This document shows, in pieces, positions 54,140 through 63,829 of a stretch of 64,000 nucleotides of DNA. The notes under the pieces were generated by a model. That model worked only from the letters and a program-made list of their open reading frames with translations. It had not been told where the DNA came from and did not search any database. Both the position numbers and the translations under genes were made by a program. The DNA is taken from positions 1,872,704-1,936,703 of the forward strand of contig NZ_AJYZ02000019.1 in NCBI RefSeq assembly GCF_000272045.2, read 5' to 3'. The first letter of the stretch is position 1. Every line of letters begins with the position of its first letter. Source of the DNA: Vibrio crassostreae 9ZC13 (GTDB lineage: Bacteria; Pseudomonadota; Gammaproteobacteria; Enterobacterales; Vibrionaceae).

Positions 54140-55501
54140 TCAACAAACAACCTTAACAGCCAAACCACCTTGAGAAGTCTCACGGTATTTAGCGTTCATG
54201 TCTTTACCTGTTTCTAGCATTGTTTCGATAACTTTATCTAGAGAAACAGTAGGAGCAGAAGAGCGACGAAGCGCCATACGAGTCGAGTTGATTGCTTTAA
54301 CTGCAGCAATACCGTTACGCTCGATACATGGTACTTGTACTTGGCCAGCAACTGGGTCACATGTTAGACCTAGGTTGTGCTCCATGCCGATTTCTGCAGC
54401 CATACATACTTGCTCAGGGCTACCACCCATAAGCTCAGCAAGACCAGCAGCAGCCATAGAGCATGCCACACCAACTTCACCCTGACAGCCAACTTCAGCA
54501 CCAGAGATTGAAGCGTTACGCTTGTAAAGACCACCGATCGCGCCAGAAGCTGCGAAGTAACGGATGTAATCTTTCTCTGTCACTGTTTGGATGAACTTAT
54601 CGTAGTAAGCCAATACAGCAGGGATGATGCCACATGCGCCGTTTGTTGGTGCCGTTACTACACGGCCGCCAGCTGCATTTTCTTCGTTTACTGCGAAAGC
54701 AAACATGTTTACCCAGTCAACAACCGACATTGGATCATTGGTTGTTTTTTCTGAAGTCATTAGCTGTTGGCGAAGTGCTGCTGCACGGCGAGGAACACGT
54801 AGTGGACCAGGCAGGATACCTTCAGTATTCATACCGCGATCCATACACTCACGCATAGTTTTCCAGATGTTAGCGAAGTAAGTGCGAGACTCTTCGTCTG
54901 AGTGGAACGCTGCTTGGTTTTTCATAACCAGTGTACTGATAGAAAGACCGCTTTCTTTGCACTGATTAACCAGCTCTTCAGCTGTTGTGAATTCGTAAGG
55001 TGCTTTGATTGGGTTTTCTTCTTCTTTGCCGAAGTTCTCTTCGTCAACGATGAAACCGCCACCAATTGAGTAGTACGTTTTTGAGTATGCAACTTCGTCA
55101 CCAACCCATGCATGAATGCTCATGCCGTTCTCGTGTAGAGAAAGGTTGCTAGTGTGGAAGTTCATACCGCCATCGCGTGGGAACGATACTGTATGACAGT
55201 GCATGCCAACAGGAAGGCGCTCAGTTTCTTCTACGCGAGCAATGAAGCCAGCAATAGAATCGATATCAACACGCTCAGGAGTATTGCCAGCAAGACCCAT
55301 GATGATTGCGATATCTGTGTGGTGACCTTTCCCTGTCAGTGATAGTGATCCATATACGTCCACGGTGATTTTAGTGATGTCGCGCAATTTTCCCATTGAA
55401 CGTAGGTCATCAATAAATTCTTTACCCGCTTTCATTGGTCCAACTGTGTGTGAGCTCGATGGACCAACACCGATTTTATAGATATCAAATACACTAATCA
55501 T
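54140..55501 (-). CDS. sdaB: L-serine ammonia-lyase (iron-sulfur type)
   Basis: The 453-residue enzyme converts L-serine to pyruvate and ammonia. The beta (1-150) and alpha domains are fused as in single-chain types. Expected [4Fe-4S] ligands Cys339, Cys381 and Cys392 are present, and the protein ends in a Cys (VKVVC), matching the C-terminal cysteine that occupies the cluster in the Legionella enzyme. MISVFDIYKIG resembles E. coli SdaB slightly more than SdaA. ATG 55501 has GAGG at 8 bases. It follows sdaC, with hairpins between. Confidence 0.93.
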   Translation of the reverse strand: MISVFDIYKIGVGPSSSHTVGPMKAGKEFIDDLRSMGKLRDITKITVDVYGSLSLTGKGHHTDIAIIMGLAGNTPERVDIDSIAGFIARVEETERLPVGMHCHTVSFPRDGGMNFHTSNLSLHENGMSIHAWVGDEVAYSKTYYSIGGGFIVDEENFGKEEENPIKAPYEFTTAEELVNQCKESGLSISTLVMKNQAAFHSDEESRTYFANIWKTMRECMDRGMNTEGILPGPLRVPRRAAALRQQLMTSEKTTNDPMSVVDWVNMFAFAVNEENAAGGRVVTAPTNGACGIIPAVLAYYDKFIQTVTEKDYIRYFAASGAIGGLYKRNASISGAEVGCQGEVGVACSMAAAGLAELMGGSPEQVCMAAEIGMEHNLGLTCDPVAGQVQVPCIERNGIAAVKAINSTRMALRRSSAPTVSLDKVIETMLETGKDMNAKYRETSQGGLAVKVVC

Positions 55502-55520
55502 AGCGATTACCTCAAAAAGA

Positions 55521-55548
55521 GAGCCTCCCAAGGGGAGTCGGGAGGCTC
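55521..55548 (-). promoter_or_regulatory. Hairpin with U-tract just before sdaB
   Basis: GAGCCTCCC pairs with GGGAGGCTC across 10 bases; on the minus strand TCTTTTTG follows, then the sdaB ribosome-binding site. It resembles a terminator inside the operon and could attenuate sdaB. Confidence 0.6.
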
Positions 55549-55574
55549 ATTTATTATCATTATATTTTTTGTCT

Positions 55575-55623
55575 AATCTCGCGATATAAGATGGATGCCA
55601 TCTTATAAAAAGGGCTTGAGATT
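55575..55623 (-). repeat. Long hairpin after sdaC
   Basis: TATAAGATGG pairs perfectly with CCATCTTATA across ATG (55585-55607), and an outer pair TAATCTC with GAGATTA closes it; the outer arm reaches the sdaC stop codon. No U-tract follows, so a stabilising or processing role is likelier than termination. Confidence 0.55.
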
Positions 55624-56875
55624 AAAGAGCGCCGTAGATTACAGAACTAATAGCCGCTAGACCACATAAAGCTGTAAAGATTTGCACAGGTGCTGAAGTT
55701 TTGTACTTAGCCATAGCTGGTACTTTCTGCATCGCAAACACAGGCATTAGGAACAGGATAGCTGCAATCATTGGAGCACCCATTGTTTCAATCATACCTA
55801 GGATACTTGGGTTAACTACCGCAACAATCCAAGTTGTAACAACGATGAACGCTAGAGATGCTTTTTCAATCTTAGAGATTGAAGAACCAGAGCGAGACTT
55901 GATTAGACCAACAAGACCTTCGTGAGCACCTAGGAAGTGACCGAAGTAGCTAGAAGTAATCGCTGCGAACGCTACTAGAGGACCCATGTAAGAGATAAGT
56001 GGAGACTCATGTACGTTTGCTAGGTAAGAAAGAACAGAGATGTTCTGTGCTTGTGCTGTTGCTAGTTGCTCTGGAGATAGAGAAAGAACTACAGAGAATA
56101 CGAAGAACATTACAAAACCCATCAGCATCATTGCTGCGCCGCCAGTGATCGCGTCAGTTTTCTTAACTGCGTTTTCACCGTATACACGACGTTGCTCTTT
56201 AGAGAACTGTGAAATGATTGGGCTGTGGTTGAAAGAGAACACGATGATTGGAATTGCAAGCCAGATAACAGAAGGCATTGTTGACCATTCAGGTGTTACT
56301 TCCATCATTGAAGTGTTCCAATCTGGAACTAGGTAGAAAGACAGTGCTAGTAGGATGAATACTAGTGGGTAAACCATTGCTGAAGTCGCTTTCAGCATCA
56401 GATCTTTACCGAATACAACACCTGTAGTCATAGCAAGGATAAGTGCACCAGAAAGAAGAGGACGAGGAATAGATTCCATACCCATTTGGTTTACTAGGAA
56501 AGAATCAACAGTGTTTGTGATACCAACACCGTAAATCAGAACGATTGGGTAGATAGCGAAAAAGTAAGCGAAAGTAATAAGGTTTGCGCCAGTCTTACCG
56601 AAGTGTTCTTCTACTGTATCTGTAATGTCAGCTTCAGGGTTTTTTGCAGACAGTACGAAACGAGCTAGAGATTTGTGTGCGAACCAAGTCATTGGTGCCG
56701 CAATTAGAGCTAGGATAACTAATGGCCAAAAACCACCCGCACCAGCTTTGATTGGAAGGAATAGTACGCCAGCACCAACTGCTGTACCGAATAGTGATAA
56801 ACACCAGGTAAAATCTTTATAGTTAAACTTGCTTGAATCTTTAACGGCATTTGCCGAAGAAGTTGTTGTGTTCAT
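55622..56875 (-). CDS. sdaC: Serine transporter SdaC (HAAAP family)
   Basis: The 417-residue protein has about 11 membrane segments and the HAAAP/STP start LSLFGTAVGAGVLFLPIKAG, close to E. coli SdaC. It imports serine with protons. It precedes sdaB on the same strand by 120 bases, as in enterics, so uptake and deamination are probably co-regulated, with hairpins setting the ratio. GAG lies upstream of the ATG. Confidence 0.92.
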   Translation of the reverse strand: MNTTTSSANAVKDSSKFNYKDFTWCLSLFGTAVGAGVLFLPIKAGAGGFWPLVILALIAAPMTWFAHKSLARFVLSAKNPEADITDTVEEHFGKTGANLITFAYFFAIYPIVLIYGVGITNTVDSFLVNQMGMESIPRPLLSGALILAMTTGVVFGKDLMLKATSAMVYPLVFILLALSFYLVPDWNTSMMEVTPEWSTMPSVIWLAIPIIVFSFNHSPIISQFSKEQRRVYGENAVKKTDAITGGAAMMLMGFVMFFVFSVVLSLSPEQLATAQAQNISVLSYLANVHESPLISYMGPLVAFAAITSSYFGHFLGAHEGLVGLIKSRSGSSISKIEKASLAFIVVTTWIVAVVNPSILGMIETMGAPMIAAILFLMPVFAMQKVPAMAKYKTSAPVQIFTALCGLAAISSVIYGAL

Positions 56876-57184
56876 GTTAAATTACTCATTTTTTGGGAAC
56901 AGGAAATAAGTCGGGGCTAATTCTGCAGAATTTTCTTCTGCAAAAAATAGATCTAAATCATGTAATGAAACGGCGTGTCACATGATATGCGAAAAACGGA
57001 TTTTTGATCACGAAAATAGCGTGCCACAGGTGATTTATGTTTATGCTTGGTATTAGTTTTATTTATGCGAAAGGCGGGGTTGTATAGATTTATACCAGGG
57101 AAACGTTTGCGTAAAATTGCATTAATAAATCTGTTCCATAGAAAGTCTGGATTTTGTTAACAGAGATTAAACAAAACGTAGTTG
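56876..57184. other. Upstream region of sdaC
   Basis: The 309-base AT-rich spacer lies between sdaC and the 3' end of the Nudix gene on the same strand, so it should hold the sdaC promoter. No good CRP core or other named operator was seen. Confidence 0.35.
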
Positions 57185-57784
57185 CTATGTAATTCGTTGC
57201 ACTACATGTTGCTGCAATGATTGGATGATTTGCGCCGTAACGCCCCAAATTAGGTGCTCTTGGAAGGGCATCGCAAAAACACGATGCTTGATTTGTTTAA
57301 AGTTAACAGTGTGGCTGTGTAACTTGGCTTGGTCTAAAACATAGGTAGCGGGCACCTCAAAAATTGAGGCAACTTCGTTCTCATCAATGATGGCTTTATA
57401 GTCAGGATCGACCATGGCAACAATCGGCGTCACAGAAAATTTACTAATAGTACTCAATGCGGGTAATTGCCCAACAATTTTAACTTGATCCGATCGAATT
57501 CCCACCTCCTCATGGAGCTCTCTGAGTGCAGTGAATTGCATAGAAGGGTCAGAAAGTTCGTGTTTACCACCAGGAAAGCTGACTTGGCCGGGGTGATGCT
57601 TTAAATGAGCCGCTCTTTTAGTAAAAATTACATGTAAACCATCTTCTCTTTCAACTAAACCTACCACCACTGCCGCTTTACGTAATTGCTCGCCACTGAT
57701 GTGCGAAACACGCTCTACTGACTCTGGGTGATAGCCAACGGTAGGGTTAAGTTGGAATTGCTGAAGGAAGTTTTCTTTATTCAT
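57185..57784 (-). CDS. nudL: Nudix hydrolase, coenzyme A pyrophosphatase type (NudL-like)
   Basis: The 199-residue protein has the Nudix box of the CoA-hydrolase subgroup: FPGGKHELSD...ALRELHEEVGI, with the one-residue longer spacing also found in E. coli NudL, and the upstream LKHHPGQVSFPGG (UPF0035) signature. It splits CoA and related dinucleotides. No membrane segment. Monocistronic. Confidence 0.85.
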   Translation of the reverse strand: MNKENFLQQFQLNPTVGYHPESVERVSHISGEQLRKAAVVVGLVEREDGLHVIFTKRAAHLKHHPGQVSFPGGKHELSDPSMQFTALRELHEEVGIRSDQVKIVGQLPALSTISKFSVTPIVAMVDPDYKAIIDENEVASIFEVPATYVLDQAKLHSHTVNFKQIKHRVFAMPFQEHLIWGVTAQIIQSLQQHVVQRIT

Positions 57785-58088
57785 ATCAAGCCAATATATT
57801 GATTATTATGATTTTAAGTATAGACATAACCGTGGGCTGATTACCAATTTTGAGTGTGTCTTCATTTACTTACTTTTAGTTTAGCGATTAACTAGGCGTA
57901 ATTAAGGGCCACGTAGTGACTGACATCCTTAAAATGCTGGTTTTTGCTATATTCAATATGTACACATCTGCGAGTAAGCGTTACCCATGTCATAAAATTG
58001 GGTTACGAAGCGTAGATTTTTCGTTTAAGAATTTGATAACAATGACTTAGTGAACCATTCTAAAAAGAAATAGAAGAAAAGGTATGAG
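57785..58088. other. Divergent spacer between nudL and the H-NOX operon
   Basis: This 304-base AT-rich region must hold both promoters. An imperfect inverted repeat, CGTTACCC with GGGTTACG (about 57979-58010), lies about 80 bases before the H-NOX gene. Nothing else recognised. Confidence 0.35.
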
Positions 58089-58631
58089 ATGAAAGGAATC
58101 ATATTCACCGAATTTTTAGAGCTTGTTGAAGACAAGTTTGGGTTAGAGCTTTTGGAAGAAGTTCTAGAGATGTCAGAAGATGAAGGGATCTACACATCTG
58201 TCGGAAGTTACGACCACAAAGATCTGGTTAAACTCATCATTAATCTGAGCAAAAAAACCGATATAGATGCAGCAAGCTTGCAACGCGTTTTCGGGCAGTC
58301 CGTATTTAAGAACTTATTAGCCTCATTGCCGAATAAAGCGAGCCTTGCTCACAGCAATACCACCTTTCAATTTATTCAGCACGTAGAGCGCTACATTCAC
58401 GTTGAAGTGAAGAAGCTTTATCCAGATGCTGAGCCACCTGAATTCAGTTTTATCACCACGACCGAAGCACAACTTGTTTTTGACTACAAAAGCGCAAGGT
58501 GTATGTCTCATGTTTGCTTAGGACTTATAGAAGGATGCGCTGAATACCACGGTGAATCTATCGCGGTGGAGATGACGCCACAAAATGATGACCAAAGCGT
58601 GGTTAGGTTTAATCTCAAAGTAGAAAAGTAA
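58089..58631 (+). CDS. H-NOX haem nitric-oxide sensor
   Basis: The 180-residue protein is an H-NOX domain: the proximal haem ligand His104 in YIHVEVKKLYPDAEPPEF and the propionate-binding Y133-x-S-x-R137 (YKSAR) are present. The distal-pocket Tyr of oxygen-binding members is not evident, so NO binding is expected. In vibrios H-NOX controls an adjacent kinase and feeds into quorum sensing or biofilm control. The kinase gene starts 1 base after the stop. Confidence 0.93.
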   Translation: MKGIIFTEFLELVEDKFGLELLEEVLEMSEDEGIYTSVGSYDHKDLVKLIINLSKKTDIDAASLQRVFGQSVFKNLLASLPNKASLAHSNTTFQFIQHVERYIHVEVKKLYPDAEPPEFSFITTTEAQLVFDYKSARCMSHVCLGLIEGCAEYHGESIAVEMTPQNDDQSVVRFNLKVEK

Positions 58632-58632
58632 T

Positions 58633-60351
58633 ATGGATCTGGCATCAGCCCTAGAGAAGAAGCTTAAGCGTCAAATCGCGGCAAGAAAAGCGGCTGAAGG
58701 ATTGTTGGAACAGAAGAGCCTCGAACTGTTCGAGGCTAACCAACAACTTGAGCTTGCTTTGCGTCAGTTAGAAAAGCGCTCCAACGCGAATATACGCCGC
58801 ATTGAATTCCAAGAACAAATCGACAACCTGTTGATTGATTTTGGGCGCGCGTTTCTAAGAAATGATCTCGATGATGTCATGCTATCTGAACTAACGACCA
58901 ACGTGACTAACAGTTACTTAATCGAAGCCAGTCGTTTGATTCTACCTCCCAAGCTCATCCCTCAGTTACAGACCTATGATTATGGCGATGAGACTGTCGA
59001 GGTGTTAGAGCAAGACATTCAAGCGCCTCATTGGCAAGACAACCTACTGACCGTGCCCTTAGAGGTTGAAAAAGTCATAGTTGGTGCGTTAATCGTCAGA
59101 GTCAGATTGTTAGACCAAGACTACGAGTTTATCCAAAGCCAACTGTTGTTGGTCACGGACCTTATCTGCAGTGCCTTAACCCATCAACTAGCAATCAACC
59201 GAAATATTGAATCACGTAAACGAGCGGAAGAGTCCGAAAGGGCAACGCGTGACTTTGTGGCCATGATTAATCATGAGTTAAGAACTCCACTTAATGGCTT
59301 ACTAGGCAGTGCCGAGTTGATCAGTGATACCGAACTGAATAGCTCTCAGCGTGAGATAGTGAACAACCTGAGCCAATCTGGAGAGTTTCTCCGAACCATC
59401 ATTAATGATCTATTGGATTACAGCAAAATCAATGCAGGGATGTTGGAGCTTATTCCAAAGAAATTTGCCCTACGTGATTTGAGAAACACGATTGAAAGCA
59501 TCTTCGTCAATCGAGCAATTGAGAAGCAGCTCGAATTCAATATCAGTGTTACGTCAAACGTTCCCTCCCATTTCCAAGGCGATTTAGAGCGCATCACACA
59601 ACTGTTTGTGAACTTAATAGGTAATGCGATTAAATTTACAGAAGAAGGGCATGTGAATGTTGATATTGAGTGGGACAAAAACCAATTTGTTTTCTCTGTA
59701 GAAGATACCGGAGTCGGAATTGCTGAATCAGCACATAAGACGCTATTTGAACCTTTTACACAGGCAGATAACTCAAGTAGCCGAAACTATGAGGGCACCG
59801 GGCTTGGCTTAGCGATTTGTCGCAAACTGGTGGCTCTGATGAATGGCGATATTGGGGTGACCAGTGTTGTTGGCTCAGGCACGACCTTTACCATCTCGAT
59901 TCCTCTTCAAGTTGTCGATGTTCCGGCAGAGAGTGATAGTGTCGCCAAGGGCTTTGAGTCTGAAGCGGAATTGTCACTACTTAAAGTGCTGGTGGTTGAT
60001 GATATTAAGATGAACCAGATCATCATCCAGCAAATGCTTCGTAAACATGAGATTGAACCAGCTATCGCAAGCAATGGTGTCGAAGGGTTTGAACTCGCGT
60101 CAGACAATGAATACGATATTGTATTCATGGATTGCAGAATGCCTGTTATGGACGGGTTTGAAGCAACAGAGAAGCTAAGAGAGAAGGGTTACGTTAAATC
60201 TATTGTGGCTCTGACCGCCGGAACGACACTTGAAGAACGCGAACGTTGTATTCAGTGTGGGATGGATGACATTTTGAGTAAACCTTACACCGCCAACGAT
60301 CTGAAAGAGATGCTTAAGAAGTGGGGTGTCTCTGCGGTGAAGGTCGCTTAA
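58633..60351 (+). CDS. H-NOX-associated hybrid histidine kinase (HqsK/HnoK type)
   Basis: The 572-residue soluble kinase has an N-terminal coiled coil (about 1-60), a sensor-like region to about 195, HisKA with His214 in MINHELRTPL, a HATPase domain with VEDTGVGIAE and GTGLGLAICRK, and a receiver with Asp500 in VFMDCRMPVMDG. It lacks a membrane segment; sensing is through H-NOX. In V. harveyi such a kinase passes phosphate to LuxU. A phosphotransfer domain is absent, so an external Hpt is required. Operon with H-NOX. Confidence 0.92.
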   Translation: MDLASALEKKLKRQIAARKAAEGLLEQKSLELFEANQQLELALRQLEKRSNANIRRIEFQEQIDNLLIDFGRAFLRNDLDDVMLSELTTNVTNSYLIEASRLILPPKLIPQLQTYDYGDETVEVLEQDIQAPHWQDNLLTVPLEVEKVIVGALIVRVRLLDQDYEFIQSQLLLVTDLICSALTHQLAINRNIESRKRAEESERATRDFVAMINHELRTPLNGLLGSAELISDTELNSSQREIVNNLSQSGEFLRTIINDLLDYSKINAGMLELIPKKFALRDLRNTIESIFVNRAIEKQLEFNISVTSNVPSHFQGDLERITQLFVNLIGNAIKFTEEGHVNVDIEWDKNQFVFSVEDTGVGIAESAHKTLFEPFTQADNSSSRNYEGTGLGLAICRKLVALMNGDIGVTSVVGSGTTFTISIPLQVVDVPAESDSVAKGFESEAELSLLKVLVVDDIKMNQIIIQQMLRKHEIEPAIASNGVEGFELASDNEYDIVFMDCRMPVMDGFEATEKLREKGYVKSIVALTAGTTLEERERCIQCGMDDILSKPYTANDLKEMLKKWGVSAVKVA

Positions 60352-60400
60352 ACACGCGAATAAAGCGTTGTGAGTTATGTACTCTAACTTACAGACTAAA

Positions 60401-60437
60401 AAACCGAAGTGATCTTACGATCCTTCGGTTTCTTTTT
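60401..60437 (+). terminator. Terminator of the H-NOX/kinase operon
   Basis: AAACCGAAG-T-GATC pairs with GATC-CTTCGGTTT (one bulged T), followed by TCTTTTT. Confidence 0.85.
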
Positions 60438-60458
60438 ATATCGAACTTTTGCTAGCCG

Positions 60459-60498
60459 TTAAGCTACGGAACTCGTCATTAAGTCGCGGAACTCGCAG
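60459..60498 (+). repeat. Two-copy 20-base tandem repeat
   Basis: TTAAGCTACGGAACTCGTCA is followed directly by TTAAGTCGCGGAACTCGCAG, then TTAA, in the convergent spacer before pabB ends. Confidence 0.6.
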
Positions 60499-60513
60499 TT
60501 AATGACACTAGGT

Positions 60514-61893
60514 TTAGCAATCTTCAAGTACCGGTAGAATTCGACTCAGCTTATCCAGTGTTTCTTGGTATTCAGAAGCACAATCACTATCAAATACCAC
60601 ACCACCGCCAGCCCAAGCATAAAGCGTGTTGTTCTCGGCGACTAATGTACGAATGGTAATACTGGTATCCATTCTGCCATTTCGGCTGATGTAGCCAATA
60701 CTGCCGCAGTACGCTGAACGTCGATGCGGTTCTAACTCTTCAATGATCTGCATCGCGCGAACTTTTGGTGCGCCAGTAATCGATCCTCCAGGGAAACAGG
60801 CTCTCAGAAGGTCAGTTGCAGAGTATTGGTCATCAAGGTCCGCTCGTATCGTGCTCACTAAGTGGTGCACGGCAGGGAAGCTTTCAATATCGAAGAGCTT
60901 TGGTACATGCACTGTGCCCGGTTTTGCTACTCGGCCAATGTCATTACGAAGTAGGTCGACGATCATCAAGTTTTCCGCCTGATCTTTATCGGCGCTTGCT
61001 AGGTCTTGCGCGTTGGCATTATCAATCATCGGGTCCTCAGAACGAGGTCGTGTGCCTTTGATTGGCTTGGTTTCAATGACGTTGTCTTTGAGTTCTAAGA
61101 AACGCTCTGGCGAAACACTGATGATTGCGCAGTCGGCCAAACGGATAAAACCCGAAAAGGGCGCTGAGTTGTACTGTTCTAACTTGTCATAAGCCAGCCA
61201 TTCACTACCTTGGTATTGGGCATTGAAGCGCTGAGCTAAGTTAATCTGATAGCAGTCCCCGGATAACAGGTACTCTTGAACACTATCGAACTTAGTGGCG
61301 TAGCTCTCTTCGCTCATATTGGATTGCCACGGTGTGGTTAACCCAAAGGGCGCATGTGATAGGTGTGATTGAGCCATCTGCTGCATTAGCCAATCATGAT
61401 GTTCATCGATATTGCTACCGACAATACACGCCGTTTTCAATTGGTGGTCAACGATAACAGCCCATTCATACAAGCCAACTGCCATGTCAGGTGCTTCAAT
61501 ATCACGCTTTGCGAGTGATGGAAGTGTCTCGACTCTGCGCCCTAAATCATAGCTAAAATAGCCTAAAGCGCCGCCAACGAATGGCAACTGAGTGTGCTCT
61601 TTAGTCGCAGGCAATAATTGTTGCTGATATTGGTCGAGTAGTTCGAAAGGATCAGAGTCTGAAACCTCGCACGTCTCATTAACATTAACGGTCGTTTCTG
61701 CACCGATTGTCTCGAAGGTGGCGATGGGTTGAGCAACTAAAATATCGTATCGACTATCAACGTGGCTTTCTGAAGCGGAGCGTAATAGCATTGCCCACGG
61801 CAGGTTTTCAATATGGGAAAACAGCTGTTTAGCTAAAGTTGATTGATATTCAAGCGGCTTGATTTGGATAGAGCGAAATTCGTTGTTATTCAT
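60514..61893 (-). CDS. pabB: Aminodeoxychorismate synthase component I
   Basis: The 459-residue chorismate-binding enzyme makes 4-amino-4-deoxychorismate for folate. PIKGTRPR is the PabB form of the motif that reads PIAGT in anthranilate synthase, and PGGSITGAPKVRAMQIIEEL and GDCYQINLAQRF are family blocks. ATG 61893 was chosen over an upstream TTG at 61911; neither has a good Shine-Dalgarno. Divergent from the fumarase gene. Confidence 0.93.
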   Translation of the reverse strand: MNNNEFRSIQIKPLEYQSTLAKQLFSHIENLPWAMLLRSASESHVDSRYDILVAQPIATFETIGAETTVNVNETCEVSDSDPFELLDQYQQQLLPATKEHTQLPFVGGALGYFSYDLGRRVETLPSLAKRDIEAPDMAVGLYEWAVIVDHQLKTACIVGSNIDEHHDWLMQQMAQSHLSHAPFGLTTPWQSNMSEESYATKFDSVQEYLLSGDCYQINLAQRFNAQYQGSEWLAYDKLEQYNSAPFSGFIRLADCAIISVSPERFLELKDNVIETKPIKGTRPRSEDPMIDNANAQDLASADKDQAENLMIVDLLRNDIGRVAKPGTVHVPKLFDIESFPAVHHLVSTIRADLDDQYSATDLLRACFPGGSITGAPKVRAMQIIEELEPHRRSAYCGSIGYISRNGRMDTSITIRTLVAENNTLYAWAGGGVVFDSDCASEYQETLDKLSRILPVLEDC

Positions 61894-62147
61894 TTGTTTA
61901 ATTTGTGACAAAGAGTTCGATCACTGCATGGCGTGTGAGAGGAAGCAAGAGTATCATAAATTGAAAATAAAATGGGTTCTTGATTAGAACGGAGTAATCC
62001 AAGTGGTTTAGTTTAAAGCTATGCAAGCGATTGCTAAAGCAACTAAATACAGCTCAACACAATAAAAAGCTAAACCACCTAATTCGATTTGGCATATATA
62101 GTCAAACTGTGAACCCACATGGAACCAGAACAATAAAGAGGCATGCA

Positions 62148-63665
62148 ATGACGGTTATTCGTAAGCAAGATGTGATCAGCAGTGTCGCTGACGCACTTCA
62201 GTACATTTCTTATTATCACCCTTTAGACTTTGTCCAAGCCCTAGAAAAAGCGTACGAGAAAGAAGAGAGCCAAGCAGCTAAAGATGCGATCGCTCAGATT
62301 CTTATCAACTCGCGCATGTCTGCGGAAGGCCATCGTCCAATTTGTCAGGATACGGGTATTGTTACTTGTTTCGTGAACATCGGTATGGATGTTAGGTGGG
62401 AAACGGATCAAACAGTACAACAGATGGTTGATGAAGGCGTTCGTCAAGCTTACAACAACCCAGATAACCCATTGCGTGCATCTGTCCTAATGGACCCTGC
62501 AGGTAAGCGTATTAATACCAAAGACAACACACCAGCGGTTGTCCACATTAATATGATTCCAGGCAACAAAGTTGAAATTCAAATCGCGGCTAAGGGCGGC
62601 GGTTCTGAGAACAAAACCAAGATGGTTATGTTGAACCCTTCTGATGATATTGCAGAATGGGTAGAGAAGACGCTGCCAACAATGGGTGCAGGCTGGTGTC
62701 CACCGGGTATGCTAGGTATAGGCATTGGCGGTACGGCTGAGAAAGCAGCGGTACTAGCGAAAGAATCTTTGATGGAACACATCGATATTCAAGAGCTTAT
62801 CGAAAAAGGCCCTGAGAACGCAGAAGAAGAGCTTCGCCTAGACATCTTCAACCGTGTAAACAAGCTAGGTATTGGTGCACAAGGTCTTGGCGGTCTAACG
62901 ACTGTGGTTGACGTAAAAATCAAAACAGCACCAACACACGCAGCATCTAAGCCAGTTTGCTTAATCCCGAACTGTGCAGCAACGCGTCACGTTCACTTCA
63001 CACTAGATGGCAGCGGCCCAGCAGAGCTAACGCCACCTAAGTTAGAAGAGTGGCCAGACATCACTTGGGAAGCGGGCGCAAATACACGTCGTGTTAACCT
63101 TGATGAAGTGACTAAAGAAGACGTACAAGAGTGGAAGACCGGCGAAACGGTTCTTCTGTCAGGTAAGATCTTAACCGGTCGTGATGCTGCTCATAAACGT
63201 ATTCAAGGCATGCTAGAAAGCGGCGAAGGCTTACCAGCCGGCGTTGATTTCAAAGGCAAGTTCATTTACTACGTGGGTCCTGTTGATGCTGTAGGTGATG
63301 AAGCGGTAGGTCCTGCGGGCCCAACAACTTCAACACGTATGGATAAGTTCACTGACATGATGCTGAACGAAACTGGCATTATGGGCATGATCGGTAAAGC
63401 GGAACGTGGCCCTGCAACGGTTGAATCAATCAAAGAGCACAAAGCGGTTTACCTAATGGCGGTTGGTGGTGCAGCTTATTTAGTCGCAAAAGCAATTAAA
63501 AAAGCACGCGTTGTTGCGTTTGAAGATCTCGGTATGGAAGCGATTTACGAGTTTGAAGTTGAAGATATGCCTGTAACGGTAGCGGTTGACTCTAGCGGCG
63601 TGAACGCACACCAGATCGGCCCTGACACGTGGAAAGTGAAGATTGCTGAAGCTGAGAAAGCGTAA
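62148..63665 (+). CDS. Class I fumarate hydratase (iron-sulfur)
   Basis: The 505-residue enzyme interconverts fumarate and malate with an oxygen-sensitive [4Fe-4S] cluster. Expected cluster cysteines are in RPICQDTGIV and LIPNCAATRH. The single chain (alpha plus beta domains fused) is like E. coli FumA/FumB, and the C-terminal AVDSSGVNAHQIGP is also typical. ATG 62148 has AGAGG at 6 bases; an upstream in-frame start at 62031 adds 39 residues foreign to the family. FumA or FumB cannot be distinguished. Confidence 0.93.
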   Translation: MTVIRKQDVISSVADALQYISYYHPLDFVQALEKAYEKEESQAAKDAIAQILINSRMSAEGHRPICQDTGIVTCFVNIGMDVRWETDQTVQQMVDEGVRQAYNNPDNPLRASVLMDPAGKRINTKDNTPAVVHINMIPGNKVEIQIAAKGGGSENKTKMVMLNPSDDIAEWVEKTLPTMGAGWCPPGMLGIGIGGTAEKAAVLAKESLMEHIDIQELIEKGPENAEEELRLDIFNRVNKLGIGAQGLGGLTTVVDVKIKTAPTHAASKPVCLIPNCAATRHVHFTLDGSGPAELTPPKLEEWPDITWEAGANTRRVNLDEVTKEDVQEWKTGETVLLSGKILTGRDAAHKRIQGMLESGEGLPAGVDFKGKFIYYVGPVDAVGDEAVGPAGPTTSTRMDKFTDMMLNETGIMGMIGKAERGPATVESIKEHKAVYLMAVGGAAYLVAKAIKKARVVAFEDLGMEAIYEFEVEDMPVTVAVDSSGVNAHQIGPDTWKVKIAEAEKA

Positions 63666-63736
63666 TTAATCGACGCCAAAAAATCGTAATTGTCGCTAAC
63701 TTCAGCGTTTGAATTGCAATTTTTGACAGAAAGTTA

Positions 63737-63775
63737 AAGACAAAAGTGCAGCATTATCTGCACTTTTGTCTTATT
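63737..63775 (+). terminator. Terminator-like hairpin after the fumarase gene
   Basis: GACAAAAGTGCAG pairs perfectly with CTGCACTTTTGTC across CATTAT, extended by AA:TT; TTATTAT follows, a weak U-tract. Confidence 0.8.
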
Positions 63776-63829
63776 ATCAATGATATAGTGATAAACACAT
63801 AGTTTGATATAAGAACATAGGAGAGAGGA

